NCBI GenBank assembly: GCA_030374735.1 | Contig: JASCIV010000077.1 | Location: 1-53,252, forward strand | DNA length: 53,252 bases | DNA from: Gracilaria caudata | Lineage: Eukaryota > Rhodophyta > Florideophyceae > Gracilariales > Gracilariaceae | Direction of reading: 5' to 3' | Shown here: piece after piece, positions 22,582 through 33,798 of the stretch | How the letters are laid out: each line of letters begins with the position of its first letter | Numbering within the stretch: the first letter of the stretch is position 1 | Made by a program: the position numbers and the translations under genes | The notes under the pieces: generated by a model | Database searches by the model: none | What the model was told of the DNA's origin: nothing | Seen by the model: only the letters and a program-made list of their open reading frames with translations

Positions 22582-23841
22582 GTGGGTGGGGGGGCTTGCT
22601 TCACATTGCTCGGCTGGCTTGGGATAAGGCGGCTTGGGAGGAGGCAGCAAGGCTGCTGATGACGGGGACCGCGGAACAGCTTCTCACGATGCTCGAGCGC
22701 GTCGACGGCGCGGCGGCAATGCGCCAGAGGTAGCGGCGTGAGGCTGCAGCAGAAGGGCCGATGTGCAAATGTGCTGACGCCCCGATTTCTCAACGCAATC
22801 AGTGCGGCGGTGACAGGTGCTTTGTACGCAGCATAACGTGATCACGTGGACAGATGTACAGCGTTGCTACCTCGGAACGTGTGTAGCGTGGCAGTTGTAC
22901 GACGTGGCCACCTGGGATGGTGGCATACCTGGAAGACCTGCCAACTCATTGGGGTGGACCGCCGACGGCCGCGCTGGTGCCTCCGTCGTTGGAGCGAGTG
23001 AAGCGTTTCGACGCGGCGGGAAGAGGTGAGCTCAAACGGCGCCAGTGCTGCTCGCGCGCAACGTTGCGCCATTTGCAGTTTGTTTGGGAGCGTGTGCCCA
23101 AGGCACTGCTCGTTCCCGCTCCACGTAGCGGCGGCACACCGTTTCGCAGAGAAACTGTGCGAGCTCAGACCTCGGCGCCCAAAGTGATCAACGACGCCTT
23201 CTCACGTGTAGCAAGCGCAGCGCGTTCCACAATTCATGCGCCTTTCTCCTTGTCACCACCACCGTCTCAATTACACCCCTCAGAGCGATTCCTGCATTCG
23301 AAGCATCCCGCCATTGGCCTTTTTCACTCCGCCGTTCGTTCAGTCAACAAATCGATCCACACAGCTTCCGCAAATTCCACCGCCATGTGCTTAGAGCATG
23401 TATGCAACCGCCTGAATTCCCCTCCGAGACGATAACCCTCGTCGTGCAGCACGACGTTTCTACACCCGGCTCACCGCACACAATCGCCAACCTTGTCCCC
23501 AATCGCTTTTCGAATCGTGGTCCGCTCATCTCCATTTCTTATCGAGGCGAGCACTCTCCAAGTGTTAGGTGCAAGCACTATGTTGCTTGTGTCTTGACAT
23601 TAATGCCTTGTATCAAGGCATCTCAGAAGTGAAAACGTATGCGAAGGGTATGTCGCACAAGTCATTTAACTGTCAAGCCAAATGATGCAAAATCTCCAGT
23701 TCATTAGCGTCTCCACATGGTCGTCCTCGTTCCACGACGCATCATCGCCTCCAAACCGGGTTACACTTACAGTTTCCAACCCCACACTCCAGTACAATCT
23801 GCTTCCAATCCTGAGACTCCAATCACTACATCGCGCTGCTC
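22582..23841. other. Divergent intergenic region between the two PVGVGA genes
   Basis: The two paralogs point away from each other, and this GC-rich stretch of about 1.26 kb holds both upstream regions. Open frames here (for example 22917-23435) have no protein-like features beyond composition, so I leave them out. Confidence 0.45.
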
Positions 23842-23849
23842 TATAAAAG
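23842..23849 (+). promoter_or_regulatory. TATA box of the second PVGVGA gene
   Basis: TATAAAAG lies 105 bp before the ATG at 23954. Confidence 0.7.
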
Positions 23850-23953
23850 CCCGATCTAAGTTCAATCTCCCAGCCACAACTTTCCGAAGCCGTCTCAATC
23901 CAGCTCCATCCGAAGCCCTCCTCACATCCACTTGCCCACAAACCGTACTCAAA

Positions 23954-24349
23954 ATGAAGCAAATCATCTCCGTGCTCCTCCTTCTCTCCGCAGCATCTTT
24001 AGCCGTTGCCCAAGCCCCACGTCCCGTGGGAGTAGGTGCAGAATTCCTACGACCTCTTCCCCCACCGCCCGCGTCCACAGTTTCCCTGTCTTCGTTCACG
24101 GTGTCTACCCCACCGCCACAGAGACCACGCCCCACCGAGTTTACAAGACCGCCGATTACAACTCCACAACGTCCCCGAGCCCCATCTCCGCCCATTCGTT
24201 CTACGCCCATGCCGCAGCCTGTCGACGACGTTGTGGAAACTACCCCGATGCCATCTCCTCAACCGGTTGGCTTTCGCCCCAAGTTTGTCCCGTTCTTCCC
24301 ATTTTATCGGCCGAGATACTATGGGAGACATCCGACGAAATACTGGTGA
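23954..24349 (+). CDS. Secreted proline-rich protein (PVGVGA family, member 2)
   Basis: This is a 131-residue, intron-free protein. Residues 1-19 form a signal peptide (MKQIISVLLLLSAASLAVA). The mature start QAPRPVGVGAEFLRPLPPPP matches the minus-strand gene at 22018-22473. The middle is rich in Pro, Thr and Arg (TPPPQRPRPTEF, PRAPSPPIRSTP) with no Met array, so the repeat arrays diverged after duplication while the N-terminal block stayed. The C-terminus is aromatic and basic (FVPFFPFYRPRYYGRHPTKYW region), unlike the acidic tail of its paralog. No enzyme motif is present. A structural extracellular role is inferred. Confidence 0.75.
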   Translation: MKQIISVLLLLSAASLAVAQAPRPVGVGAEFLRPLPPPPASTVSLSSFTVSTPPPQRPRPTEFTRPPITTPQRPRAPSPPIRSTPMPQPVDDVVETTPMPSPQPVGFRPKFVPFFPFYRPRYYGRHPTKYW

Positions 24350-24632
24350 CGAAGAGAGTACACTGAATTACCGTTGAGGATTATATGCTGTGTTGAAAAA
24401 GGGTTTGAAACAACAATGTTGCAAGGTACTGATGCGTCAGGGCTTTCCAGTGAGTTTACTTCTCGAACATGGAGATGGGTTTTTAAGTTAGCACTTGTTG
24501 TTCAAGCACATGTTTCAAAAAAAAACAAGCTTTCGACTGAATTGCTGAGCTTTATAATTACTTCATGATGTGTAGGTGGTTTTCAATATCAAGGCCACTT
24601 TTCTTTATGACAAAACACTGTTTTGCTGCTTA
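24350..24632. other. Short intergenic gap
   Basis: This is a convergent gap between the PVGVGA gene and the minus-strand GTPase. Nothing further is seen. Confidence 0.5.
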
Positions 24633-26838
24633 TTACTTTGCCAGTCTAGAGGCACTGAGAGCTGCATCTACAGTTCGAGATAACTCCTCAGGGAAACCGG
24701 AGCTCATATCCCAAAGAATAAAATGAACCTGAACGATCTGGCTTCTCTTGTCCGGCATCACTTTGCGTGACTTCTCGACAAATGCGAGCGTATTTGAATC
24801 CAGTTGTTTTAGGAAGTTAAGAAGTCTTTCTTTCTTTGTCACGCCCATGACCCTGGTTTTCCATTTGACCGATTGCAATAACTCTAACGCTCCACGTCCA
24901 CTTGATGTTATTCCAATCTCAATAAGGCCTACCCTTGTGGCAGAATTAGTTGATTTCAGGGAAATGTATAATCCTTCTCCGTATTTTCCTCTGCTATCAA
25001 ATTCAACCTTCTTCACTTCATTTGAAGAAACCTGCATGCGAAGTGCTCTCAATGTCTCCTCGGACGCGAGTTGAACATTAGACTTTGCTTCGGTGCTCGG
25101 TCCAACGTCTCTGATTTGGCTTAGTCCATGATATATGGTCTGTCCAACGCCAATCAAGTGTGCCTCAGTTTCTATGAGCCACTTCTTGAATCTGTCAAGC
25201 TCGGGTTGGTAATCTTCGTCTGTTGCGTTGTAGAAAAAGATTCGTTCACGTGGAAGATTATATTTGAGCACCGCCATCGAGTGACGAACCCAGAGAGATC
25301 TCTTTTTGTCCAACTTTGCCGGATCTGCCTTCTCTTTGTTGATTCCGATACAAACGCACAAACCGCGCATGAATGATTCTCCGAAGGACTCGCGATAGGA
25401 CGAGATAGATTGGATCAAACTTCCCGGCACCCTCACTCCGTCTTTGGACACCAAAACCACCGCAGAAACAGTCCCATTCTCCTGAATCTTTTTGAGCAAG
25501 CCCTTCTGAAATGCGGAGTCCATTCCATTCTGGTCATTCATTCCAGGAGTGTCCCATATGAGCACGGATTGATTATCTCCCGGTATCTGCACCTGTTTAG
25601 CAGACATATTCATGGTTCCAGTACCAGAATGAGACACCTTGAAAGACTCACTTTCGGTTAATGCGTTCGCCAGAGTCGATTTCCCCTCCCCTGTTTCACC
25701 CAGCAGATAAATATTCTTTGTTCCTGTCGCCTCTCCGCCTCGTGATGGTGGTTGCGAACTGCTTCCGCCAACCTGAGTCGTTATTTCCTGGGGCTGTGTA
25801 CCTTGAGATCCCATTCCACGCAGACTTGAAAGTATCGTGTCTGTCGCATGGGGTGATGTGGACGAAGCTGCCGCTGAACCCTCTTTCCCATGCGGAGCTG
25901 GCGATCCCGCTTCATCCGTTCTGTCCTGCTTCCGTTTTTCTTCTTCTTTTGCCTTTGTTCTCTTCACACCTCCCTTTCGCAGAGAAACATTTGGCCAGTC
26001 TTGCCTTTTGCGGAGAAGAACATTTCCGAAGGAGAGGGTCAGAATAACGTATCTTGTTAGTCCTCAAAATGTTATCGTACTTGGCGTCATGCTGCCATAC
26101 ATACCTGAGAACCACTTGACACTGATTCCTAGAGCCTGGTTTTGATACAGACAAAATCTGGCCCTCATTCTCACAATAAAGAACTGCGTTCTGTGTCGTC
26201 CCAAGATAATGACAAAGAAATTGGCAAAAGCGATAGAGTCCTCCGGTGGCATAAGCCAAGGCGTTGAGATCCCCAATAAGGCCGCGTGGTAGTGCATGTA
26301 CGTAAAGCATTGCATTGGAATTACCTTGAGCAGATGAACTCATCTTGTGTGGTAACTGAGTTAATTTCCAGAGAAGTTTTTGAATGGAGTCAGCAGATGT
26401 AAGGGAAATCATTGAAGAATGCAACGAGACATTCTCCTTCTCATTTTCCGTCTTCACAGAAGTCAATTGAATACTCTCAGTCATCGTCTGTTGGAAGATT
26501 ACATAGGCTTGCTTGGACAGATCGGACAAGCCGACACGACCGATGCGACCGACGCCACTTTCTCCGATGACAGTGGAGTCAAAAGCCCCTTTACGCCCGT
26601 GACGGGAGAGACGACTTCTAAATTCCTTGTACACGTGTTGCAGTCGAGAATGAAATCCATCTCCTTCCTCGTTCACTCGGTCCGACATCATTCCTGAGAA
26701 CTGCGTGATTTCCTGCTTGGTCTGGGCGATAACGAAATCTTCGCCCTCTTCTCTCATAGTGACACTTACAACGGACATAAAGCCACCAAGCGTATGGTCG
26801 AAAAAGGAAGTCTGTGCCATAGCTGTCGAATTGCTCAT
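24633..26838 (-). CDS. AIG1/GIMAP-like GTPase with helical N-terminal domain (copy 1)
   Basis: This is a 701-residue protein from two exons: 26838-26105 and 26004-24633, with an in-phase 100-base intron. Residues 1-245 are mostly helical and hydrophilic after a hydrophobic start (MAQTSFFDHTLGGFMSVV). Residues 258-340 are a charged, Ser/Gly/Pro-rich linker missing in the paralog. The G domain starts near 340: P-loop GETGEGKST (about 347-355), SGTGTMNMS as switch I, WDTPGMND (about 395-402), VLVSKDGVRVP, and CVCIGINKEKAD at the G4 place. The order and DTPG motif fit AIG1/GIMAP or related TRAFAC GTPases. G4 is not a standard N/TKxD. The last 230 residues are unassigned. The ATG at 26838 is the first in frame; Met 7 aligns with the paralog's start. 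The gene pairs head to head with the paralog at 28149-30275. Confidence 0.8.
26005..26104 (-). other. Intron of GTPase copy 1
   Basis: The donor is AG|GTATGT on the minus strand, an ACTAAC branch-point-like site lies in the middle, and a pyrimidine-rich tract leads to AAAAG|G. Splicing keeps the frame, and the position and phase equal those of the paralog's intron. The AAG acceptor is less usual than CAG or TAG. Confidence 0.65.
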
Positions 26839-28148
26839 CTGTCACACAGCCGAGCGTGTTAGAGAGTTAGACATACAACGGGTAATTTGTTGAAACGCGA
26901 ACGCAAATGTCCGAAAGGAAAGGAAACGGATTGTTTGGTAAGAAACAGAAGTACTGAACCGGGCGGTGATAAGGACGAACAGCTTCTGAGGCAAAAGAAT
27001 CACGAAAACAGAACGCGAGTTAGGAGCGAATCTCGTTGGCTTTCGTTGGAAGCAAGCCGAAACAAATTCATTTTGGCCCAAACGTACATGATCCCAATCG
27101 CGCAAGAGCAGCCAAAAATTGATGTGACCCAGCCAAGGATCATCGACGTTAAGTGTGATGCAAGAGTCCCCTGGACTGAACAGAAGAATTCGTTTTTGAC
27201 AGACATAATCGTAACCTGTTGTTAACGTGGTCCAGCCTGCAGCGATAACACACTCTCAAAGGCCCAGTTAGAATCTTGTCTGTAAGGACAAACGGTCTCC
27301 CTATGAAGCGTCGAACCCTCGCGGAAAATAGATATCCCTCACCTCGGGGCCACGAAAGCCGGTGCACATTAGAATGCAAACGCTGAGCACCGTGATTTTC
27401 GAAGAAGTCGACAAGTGTGTACGTGTTATGCGTGTGTTACGTTGATAGCCGTCTGTGATTCATGCTTAATCTACTCGAAAGACTATTGGTTACACGATGC
27501 CACTTGTCATGGTTGTGCGACGTGACCACATTTGCGCAAAGTGAGGCTTACTGTTCTTGCATGCATGTGCATACTATGTCGTACAGGGCGCACTCGGTTG
27601 GTGGAAGCACAGGGCCCGTGCAACATGGCTTCGGCCCAAAGTGTGAATTAGGAACTACACTAAAGCGCGTGTTGCTTGTCTAGAACGGGTCCCAGGAGCT
27701 TCGAAATCAACCGATGCTACGCCACCTATGTCTCGATTCGGTACCAACTCTCTCCAATTCAGAGCGGTCTTGGTGAGGGATTGTTCACGCCTGTCGAAAA
27801 CGGGCCACACTCCTGACACCACCGCCCAGACGAAACGGTACAAGTAAAAAGCCGAGCAAAAAGAGGGCCGTCAACCGACTTTCGACTCATGGAACGCTTA
27901 TTCGAAGAAATCAGCAGTTCGATTGCGAAAGAAATTGGCAATCTCTCGGAATCGTTCATAGATTTACGACGAGGGCAACATTCGGTTATTCCAATCACCC
28001 ATGCTCACATTTTTCATTCTTTCACCACAAAGCACTCCCGTTACTCATCGATTTGTTCGGCGCTGCTGTTGGTAAGTAGGTGCCGGAGATTTCCTTCCTT
28101 TCGATCCCGATCGTCGAATCTTTTCTGCTGCCCCTACAGTATTGCATT
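26839..28148. other. Divergent upstream region shared by the two GTPase genes
   Basis: About 1.3 kb separates the two start codons. No TATAAAA box like those of the secreted genes was found. Open frames here (for example 26887-27225) show no protein character. The right part holds a possible first exon of copy 2. Confidence 0.45.
27889..28139 (+). other. Possible upstream exon and intron of GTPase copy 2
   Basis: An open frame starts with ATG at 27889 (MERLFEEISSSIAKEIGNL) and ends at a consensus donor G|GTAAGT (28071/28072). A CCCCTACAG acceptor lies at 28139. Joining is in frame with the main gene. It is either a 64-residue N-terminal extension or a spliced 5' leader. The paralog aligns only from the ATG at 28149, which favours the leader. 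Confidence 0.4.
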
Positions 28149-30275
28149 ATGGCAACTTTTATTCTCGTGGAACTCTTGGCGAAGGGTGTGCTGGCAGCCA
28201 TTGGTCATCAGTTCGACAAAACAGAGGAAGCCATTGAGGCCACCAAGGAAGAGATCATATCAATGAGAGGATTTGTGGAAAAGTTTCGACGCGGTATGGA
28301 TACGCAACTCGACGACCTGAACGAAAAACTTGATGAACTTTTTAAGGCAATTCAAAGGTTAGAATACAGGAGCGTGAGTGAACAAATGATCAATACAATG
28401 GATAGCGTGAATGATGCTTCCATCCGAGAACGAGTGCTCAAAGTATCTATGGTTATATATTCCATCATTCACAACACCGAAGTACAAGAGCTTTCCATAC
28501 AGGTGCAGAAAACACTTGTTCCGGCATCTTCTTCGAATGGAGAAGAAGAAGAAGAAGCAGTGGTGTCTACCGTGACCCAAACGTTTAACACCACCACTTC
28601 TGCAAAGCAAATAGCGCAGAAATTGATGGGACTGGATAAGGAAGGCGTTTTTTCCAAGATCGAGCACGCAGCTGAAGATCCGATGCACATTATCCTCAAT
28701 GCAGCATCTCACGAGAAGGCAGAAAAGGATGAGCTCATAATTGCTACCGGTGCACTCTACATGTTGTGCCAGACGCTGTGCGGGACTGTACAGGATTACA
28801 GGGGAGTGTATGCGACGGCACTCGGCGATGGCAAGTTCACCCAAAGTGAGTTTGAGCCACAAAGAAACGCATGTCATATATCTCTTCTGTACGTTCATTC
28901 TTCCAAAAAAGCTGGCTTTGTTTCCGTTTCCTTCATTCAATTCTGACACTCGCTTTCTCCTTTTCGCAGATATTTCTGGCCGACACCAGACGATTTCAGA
29001 AGAGTTGAATCGTTCGTTCGGGAGCAGTTGGTTCAATCTCATAGCGAAGACAAACTGTTGCCTATTATAGAGGTGATGGAGGAGAGGAAAAAAGAGATGA
29101 GAGTGCGAAATGTTTACTTGCTCGGTGAAACAGGGCAAGGCAAGTCCACACTGGCAAACGTACTAACAGGAACCGGAGAATTTCATGTATCTCATGCCGG
29201 AACTGGAACAGTGAACATAGCCGGAACTCTAGTGACTAGCGATGGACTCCTCGGTGGTGGACATGATATCATGGTGTGGGACACTCCTGGAATGAATGAT
29301 CAACATGGGCGAGATAAGATTTACGAACAAATGCTTTATCAGCATCTGACAAGAGAGAACACGGTATCCACGATCATTATTGTTTCGAAAGATGGTTGTC
29401 GGATCCCAAACACTCTGGTAAGTACCATGGATGTATATCGACGTGCTTTCGGCGACGCATTCACTTCAAGCGTGTGTGTGTGCATTGGTTTGAATGAGAA
29501 GAGAACACATCAAACAAAGATTTCACAGCAGTTCACTTTTTGGACGAAAAGTTTGTGTAGTATTCTTCAGATTCCGCCAGGGTCACTAGACGACAGGATA
29601 TTCTTCTTCAACGCGGAAGATACTGAAGAGCAACCACAGGCGAGGAGGTTGAAGGATATGATATATAATGCAGAAGTTCGTCTTACCGGCACTGGCATTG
29701 CAATTCTGGAAGGACTTCAGAAAATGCGCTCCGCCAAGCTGAAGGATGAAGAGAAGGAGGCAATGTTTCGAGCCTCCGAAGAAATATTTGAGGCGTTGAG
29801 GACAGAGCTATGGAACGCTCCGAGGGTTAGGATCAGACACTTTCCCAACTTTCACAGGAAATCAGCCAGTGTGTCCATGGAATTGCTGCCGTTTATGGGG
29901 TCGCGACTGAGATCATACTTCCGCTACTTTGTCGGCGGTCACGAAAATCAGGAGGTGGAAAAGGTGATTCTGCTGTACGGAATGGGGGAACGAGCGGTGG
30001 AGTTACTGTCCAGGCGGTTCTTGCTCAGTCACGAGGTATACCATGGTGCGAAGATCAACCTTCTGACTAGATATGCGCGCGAGAGCAATCTGATTGTGAT
30101 GAACGCTGGAAGCACCATCACGCAAGCGAGACGCGGGCAAATTCAGGTGCAGTCGTACAACATCATTCACCTGGAAGATGAGTTAGACACGCAGGTGTTT
30201 GACGAGGTGGACGAGATCCTCAAGCAGATGACAGTTGATCCAAACTTTGCGGCCACGTTTGGCTCTTTTATTTAA
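28149..30275 (+). CDS. AIG1/GIMAP-like GTPase with helical N-terminal domain (copy 2)
   Basis: This is a 681-residue protein from exons 28149-28888 and 28970-30275. Residues 1-22 are hydrophobic (MATFILVELLAKGVLAAI), then come long amphipathic helices (about 25-75, FDKTEEAIEATKEEI and MDTQLDDLNEKLDELF), an acidic Glu run near 135, and a block like that of copy 1 (ATGALYMLCQTLCG against ATGGLYRFCQFLCH). The G domain has P-loop GETGQGKST (about 299-307), HAGTGTVN, WDTPGMND (about 350-357), IIVSKDGCRIP and CVCIGLNEKRTH at the G4 place, which lacks the usual Asp. The C-terminal 200 residues are unassigned. The gene likely acts as a GTP-dependent switch or scaffold. A membrane role for the N-terminus is inference. 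Alternative starts are given in the upstream-exon entry. Confidence 0.8.
28889..28969 (+). other. Intron of GTPase copy 2
   Basis: This 81-base intron has donor CT|GTACGT and acceptor TTTTCGCAG|A. Splicing splits a Leu codon 2+1, as in copy 1 (Arg codon), and joins NACHISL to LYFWPTPDDFRR, which aligns with NQCQVVL and QDWPNVSLRK in copy 1. Confidence 0.75.
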
Positions 30276-31343
30276 GTAAATGAGTTGTTCATGGTGTGGT
30301 AGTTTTGGTGCGCCATGGCGCGCGGCTCACCCTTTGACAAGTGGTGCTTGGAGAAAAGAGTGCTTTCCCGGGGAGTTCGAAAGCACGTTAGCGTTCTACC
30401 GTCGTACGACGGTACTTTGGGCGACATGCGCTCGCATATTCGTTCATGTTTGGGAAGCATTGGCGTATTACGTGTCTGCTGACTGCGGCAGAAGCGACGC
30501 GTTGCCGCCATGCGTGGTTGGATGCTAAGAGCATTGCTTGCACGCACCAATGCAAACGCTTTTTGCATTTGATTGGCTGCGAGGCTTTATTACTGTAACG
30601 CCCCTCGCCAACTCTTTGAGTTGACTCCGTTTCTCCTCGTTTGAAACGTTTGCCTTCCAGCCGACAAGAACAGCCGTCTCGCGCGTGTCGGGAAGGGTGT
30701 AAATGTGCGCATATAGCGTTCTTTGCGCTGTAACTGTGTGCGATGGTAGAAAAGGCGGCCATGACGGCGTGTATGATGTCCGCCATGGAGAGGAGTCACA
30801 GTCGCATAGTAAGGTACAAAAGCATGATCTCGGTGACAGACGTTGGTGAAAAAAGTGTAGGATTTGGTTTGATTGCCATGCTTTTCGGGGACGATATCTT
30901 TTTTTGTCTGTGGCAAGCAGCAACGAAGGTTATGTTGAAGAGCGAGAGCAGAAGCACCAAAAGGTAGAACAAGCATTGGGCCAACTGTGGATCGAGTACC
31001 AAAAGGTAGGCGTTGAATGCATGTTTTACGCACCTCATTTCGCAAACAAAACGTTGTTTACGGTTTAATTTGCGTTGATGAGTTGTCGCGCTTGCGGAAG
31101 ATAAGGCGGGAGCCCTCGCTGCGTCCTTGATGCGGCCTCCCCGCCGCCTTACGGGGCGTTGCCAGTTTTCTACGAAGGTACGTTTGTTCAAGAGCGAATA
31201 CACAAACCGTCGGGCCAGCCACCATCAACACACAACAGCGATGAAATTAAGTCGGTGAAAATACACAGCCACGACGAAAAAGAAACGCTGTGGCCGTCCA
31301 TTTTTGGACGCAGCCCTAAGTTGAGCGTGTGCTGTATGTGCAC
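30276..31343. other. Intergenic stretch
   Basis: No gene is supported. Several overlapping frames exist on the minus strand (30388-31203), but they shadow one another and have no motif. Confidence 0.45.
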
Positions 31344-31351
31344 TATAAAAG
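31344..31351 (+). promoter_or_regulatory. TATA box of the Pro/Met-rich gene
   Basis: TATAAAAG lies 145 bp before the ATG at 31496. Confidence 0.65.
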
Positions 31352-31495
31352 CGACGTAGAGCGCATCATCCTCGCGATTCAAAAATCCCAGACCTCCCGC
31401 AGCGAGGCCGCCAGCTCTTCCTTCCGATCGTCGTCAATCGGCACAATCATCCCCGAGCACATCATCGTCGTGGTGACCCCAGAGTGCTCCCGAAA

Positions 31496-31852
31496 ATGAA
31501 GCTGCACACCATCGTTCTGCTGCTGGTGTGCGTGTGGCTCAGCGCCGACGCACACGTCGCCAACCGAGTGGATGAGCTTTCCTCCTCGCAGCGCACCGGC
31601 AGCAAGCCCAGGTTCCTCTTCGCGTTTTTGAGGCGAACGCCGATGCCCACGCCATTCATGGCAATCACCCCCGCGCCCGTGGACGTGATGATGATGCCTG
31701 TTTCATCGCCGATGGTGATGGTGTTGCCGGAGACGTTGCCTCCCGATCCCATGCCGCCCATGTTCGTTGCCATGCCAACGCCCACCGATGTAATGATGTT
31801 CCCTGAAGAGGACGATATGGGCCCGTCGCCGTCTCCTATGTTCGAGTTCTAA
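31496..31852 (+). CDS. Secreted proline/methionine-rich small protein
   Basis: This is a 118-residue, intron-free protein. Residues 1-19 form a signal peptide (MKLHTIVLLLVCVWLSADA). After a polar stretch with a basic FLRRTP end, the chain is rich in Met and Pro with an internal repeat: PMPTPFMAITPAPVDVMMMP and AMPTPTDVMMFP share the MPTP...DVMM pattern. The tail is acidic (EEDDMGPSPSP). It lacks the PVGVGA block of the two genes at 22-24 kb but has the same build (signal peptide, then a low-complexity Pro/Met body). AATAAA occurs about 100 bases after the stop (31953-31958). The ATG follows the TATA box and opens the signal peptide. Function is unknown; an extracellular matrix role is inferred. 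Confidence 0.7.
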   Translation: MKLHTIVLLLVCVWLSADAHVANRVDELSSSQRTGSKPRFLFAFLRRTPMPTPFMAITPAPVDVMMMPVSSPMVMVLPETLPPDPMPPMFVAMPTPTDVMMFPEEDDMGPSPSPMFEF

Positions 31853-33659
31853 GGCACAGAGCTGTGTGTGCTCGGATCGCATGCTTCCGAGGTGTTAGGG
31901 TTTGGCCATTCTCAAATACGTGAGAGCAAGTAAAGCGTGTTTCAAGATATAGAATAAATGGAGCTCAAAGCGAGCGTTGGTACGAAGGTACCAAGGTACA
32001 GTCAGTTAGCAGAAGCAATGGCGCGCTTGAAGGTATCGTTCGCGCTCAACCGGCGCGACGTAACATTAGCAGCGCGCACGCACAGCAACGATGACACATG
32101 GAAGCGCTGTACAGCTATTACAAAATGTACAGCAAGGTAACACGTGTTTCGTTGTACACGGCCGACAGCGCTCAAAAAGTTTTTGAGCTTTTCTTTATTG
32201 CGGAGGTTATGTGCGCGACGAAGGTAATGCAAGGACGTGTTCGGCGCTATCGGCACGTCATGGTTGTGGAACAGCTTGTCGCACGGTGAGCCATAAACCC
32301 GTGGGTAAAAAGCTTGTTCTCCATCGCGCTGTGTTCGCTTCCTACCCCCCCACTCCGCCGATCCCCTCCGCGCATACCAACGGCACGTCTCCGGCTTTGC
32401 AAGCCGTGGCCGTGTACTTGTGCGCACGTCCGAACGAGGAGCTCGCAAATTCCGCGCGGTGCATACTTGAACACTCTGCCTCATGTACGAAGTGCTTATG
32501 TAACAGTACTACAGAGAAGAAAAAAAGGTTCATCGATGGTGTGTTTATGACTGCAGCCGAGTCAACGCGCTTAGCAGTTCACACTACATGTACTGTTCTC
32601 AAAAGCAAAACCAAATTAACCAAAAGACAAACATCCATCGCAAGATACTCGGTGCAGAGAGCACGAGCAGTTTGTACAAACAGATATGCTCCAGCGTTGT
32701 AGGCGATCGTGCAAACGGCTTAGTGGCTGAGCTAAGTTGGCGAATCTCCGTTCGTCGCACAGCAGCAGGCGGGAATTTGGGGAGCACCTTTTTAGATTGG
32801 GTGTGCGTTTTTCTTCACACACAGCCAATAAGCTAAAATTTTTGGGAAGCGCCGCCGTGCTACGTGTGTGATCACTTGTTGCGCGCGATTGCTGCTCGCA
32901 ATCAAAAACACAAAACGTCAGGCGATCGATTGGCCCGCATAGAAAAAATGGTTATCGGCCTTTGTTAATTTATGGGTAACGCCACAATCCGCACCACTCC
33001 TGCGTCAACACTACAGCACCAAAGATATTTGTCTCCGTCAAAACTGCTGTATTCCGCTATTTATGGACCACGTAGAACACCGCGCCGCTTTCAAAGTTAC
33101 GTACTGCACACGTAGATGGGCCATCACACGGCGGCGCGCGTGTCTCTGGGCCCGCTCCCCCTGCTAACCTCGGTCGCGCGCTCGTCGTTTCTAAATTTGT
33201 ACTGCTGTCGTGCCAAATGCATTGCTGTGTTGCTGCCCAACCTTGCTGAGATCTATCTTGCTTAGATCTAACTTTCTCACGTCATTACGTGGTTTGCATA
33301 CCGTTCGCCACGCCGCGAGGCCCGCCACCACGTCGCCACGGCGCATCGCCACAAAACGCCATCACCAACACGCAGCACGGAGCACGAGCACGAGCACGAG
33401 CACGCACACTCATCACCACGCGTGCATTGCAAAGCGCTATACAGCCAAAAACGCTCGTGCCTCAAAAACGGTGTCAAGCTCAAACACTTCCTTCCATTCC
33501 AATCGCTTCCCTGTTTTTTCTCAGCCTAAACTACACAACCTCCCCCCCCCTCGCATCGCCCGCGTACGTGGCCATATGCCGCAGCTCCACTCGCAGCAGC
33601 GTCGTCCAAAGCCGCCACGTCTCAATGCGCGATTGCACAAACTCGCCGTCGCGCACCGC
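31853..33659. other. Intergenic stretch
   Basis: No gene is supported. The end holds the promoter region of the LPMO-like gene and a frame (33210-33776) of Arg/His/Ser/Pro composition that I judge non-coding because it crosses the TATA box. Confidence 0.45.
33379..33404. repeat. Hexanucleotide microsatellite
   Basis: Four copies of GAGCAC stand in a row, about 400 bp before the LPMO-like start codon. Confidence 0.8.
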
Positions 33660-33667
33660 TATAAAAT
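33660..33667 (+). promoter_or_regulatory. TATA box of the LPMO-like gene
   Basis: TATAAAAT lies 132 bp before the ATG at 33799. Confidence 0.65.
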
Positions 33668-33798
33668 GAGCCCAACCCATCTCGTCCGCGTTAAACTTCC
33701 TCACCCCTCCTCGCCCATCAAAGCCCGCGCTTCGATCCGCACCCACTTAATTCCGCACAACTCTCTCTTGTCGTAATCTCCCACCAATTCTGCTCGCC

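Noticed and set aside
22323..23435. Overlapping long frames around the PVGVGA genes
   Set aside because: They shadow the real genes or lie in GC-rich intergenic DNA, and their sequences have no protein character.
28840..28856. GTGAGT donor in GTPase copy 2
   Set aside because: Joining it to the acceptor at 28969 gives a wrong phase and an early stop. The GTACGT donor at 28889 keeps the frame and aligns with copy 1.
30388..31203. Set of overlapping minus-strand frames as a gene
   Set aside because: Three frames overlap one another, none has a motif, and none follows a promoter-like site.
33210..33776. 188-codon frame before the LPMO gene
   Set aside because: It spans the LPMO TATA box, has Arg/His/Ser/Pro composition typical of GC-rich non-coding DNA, and no motif.
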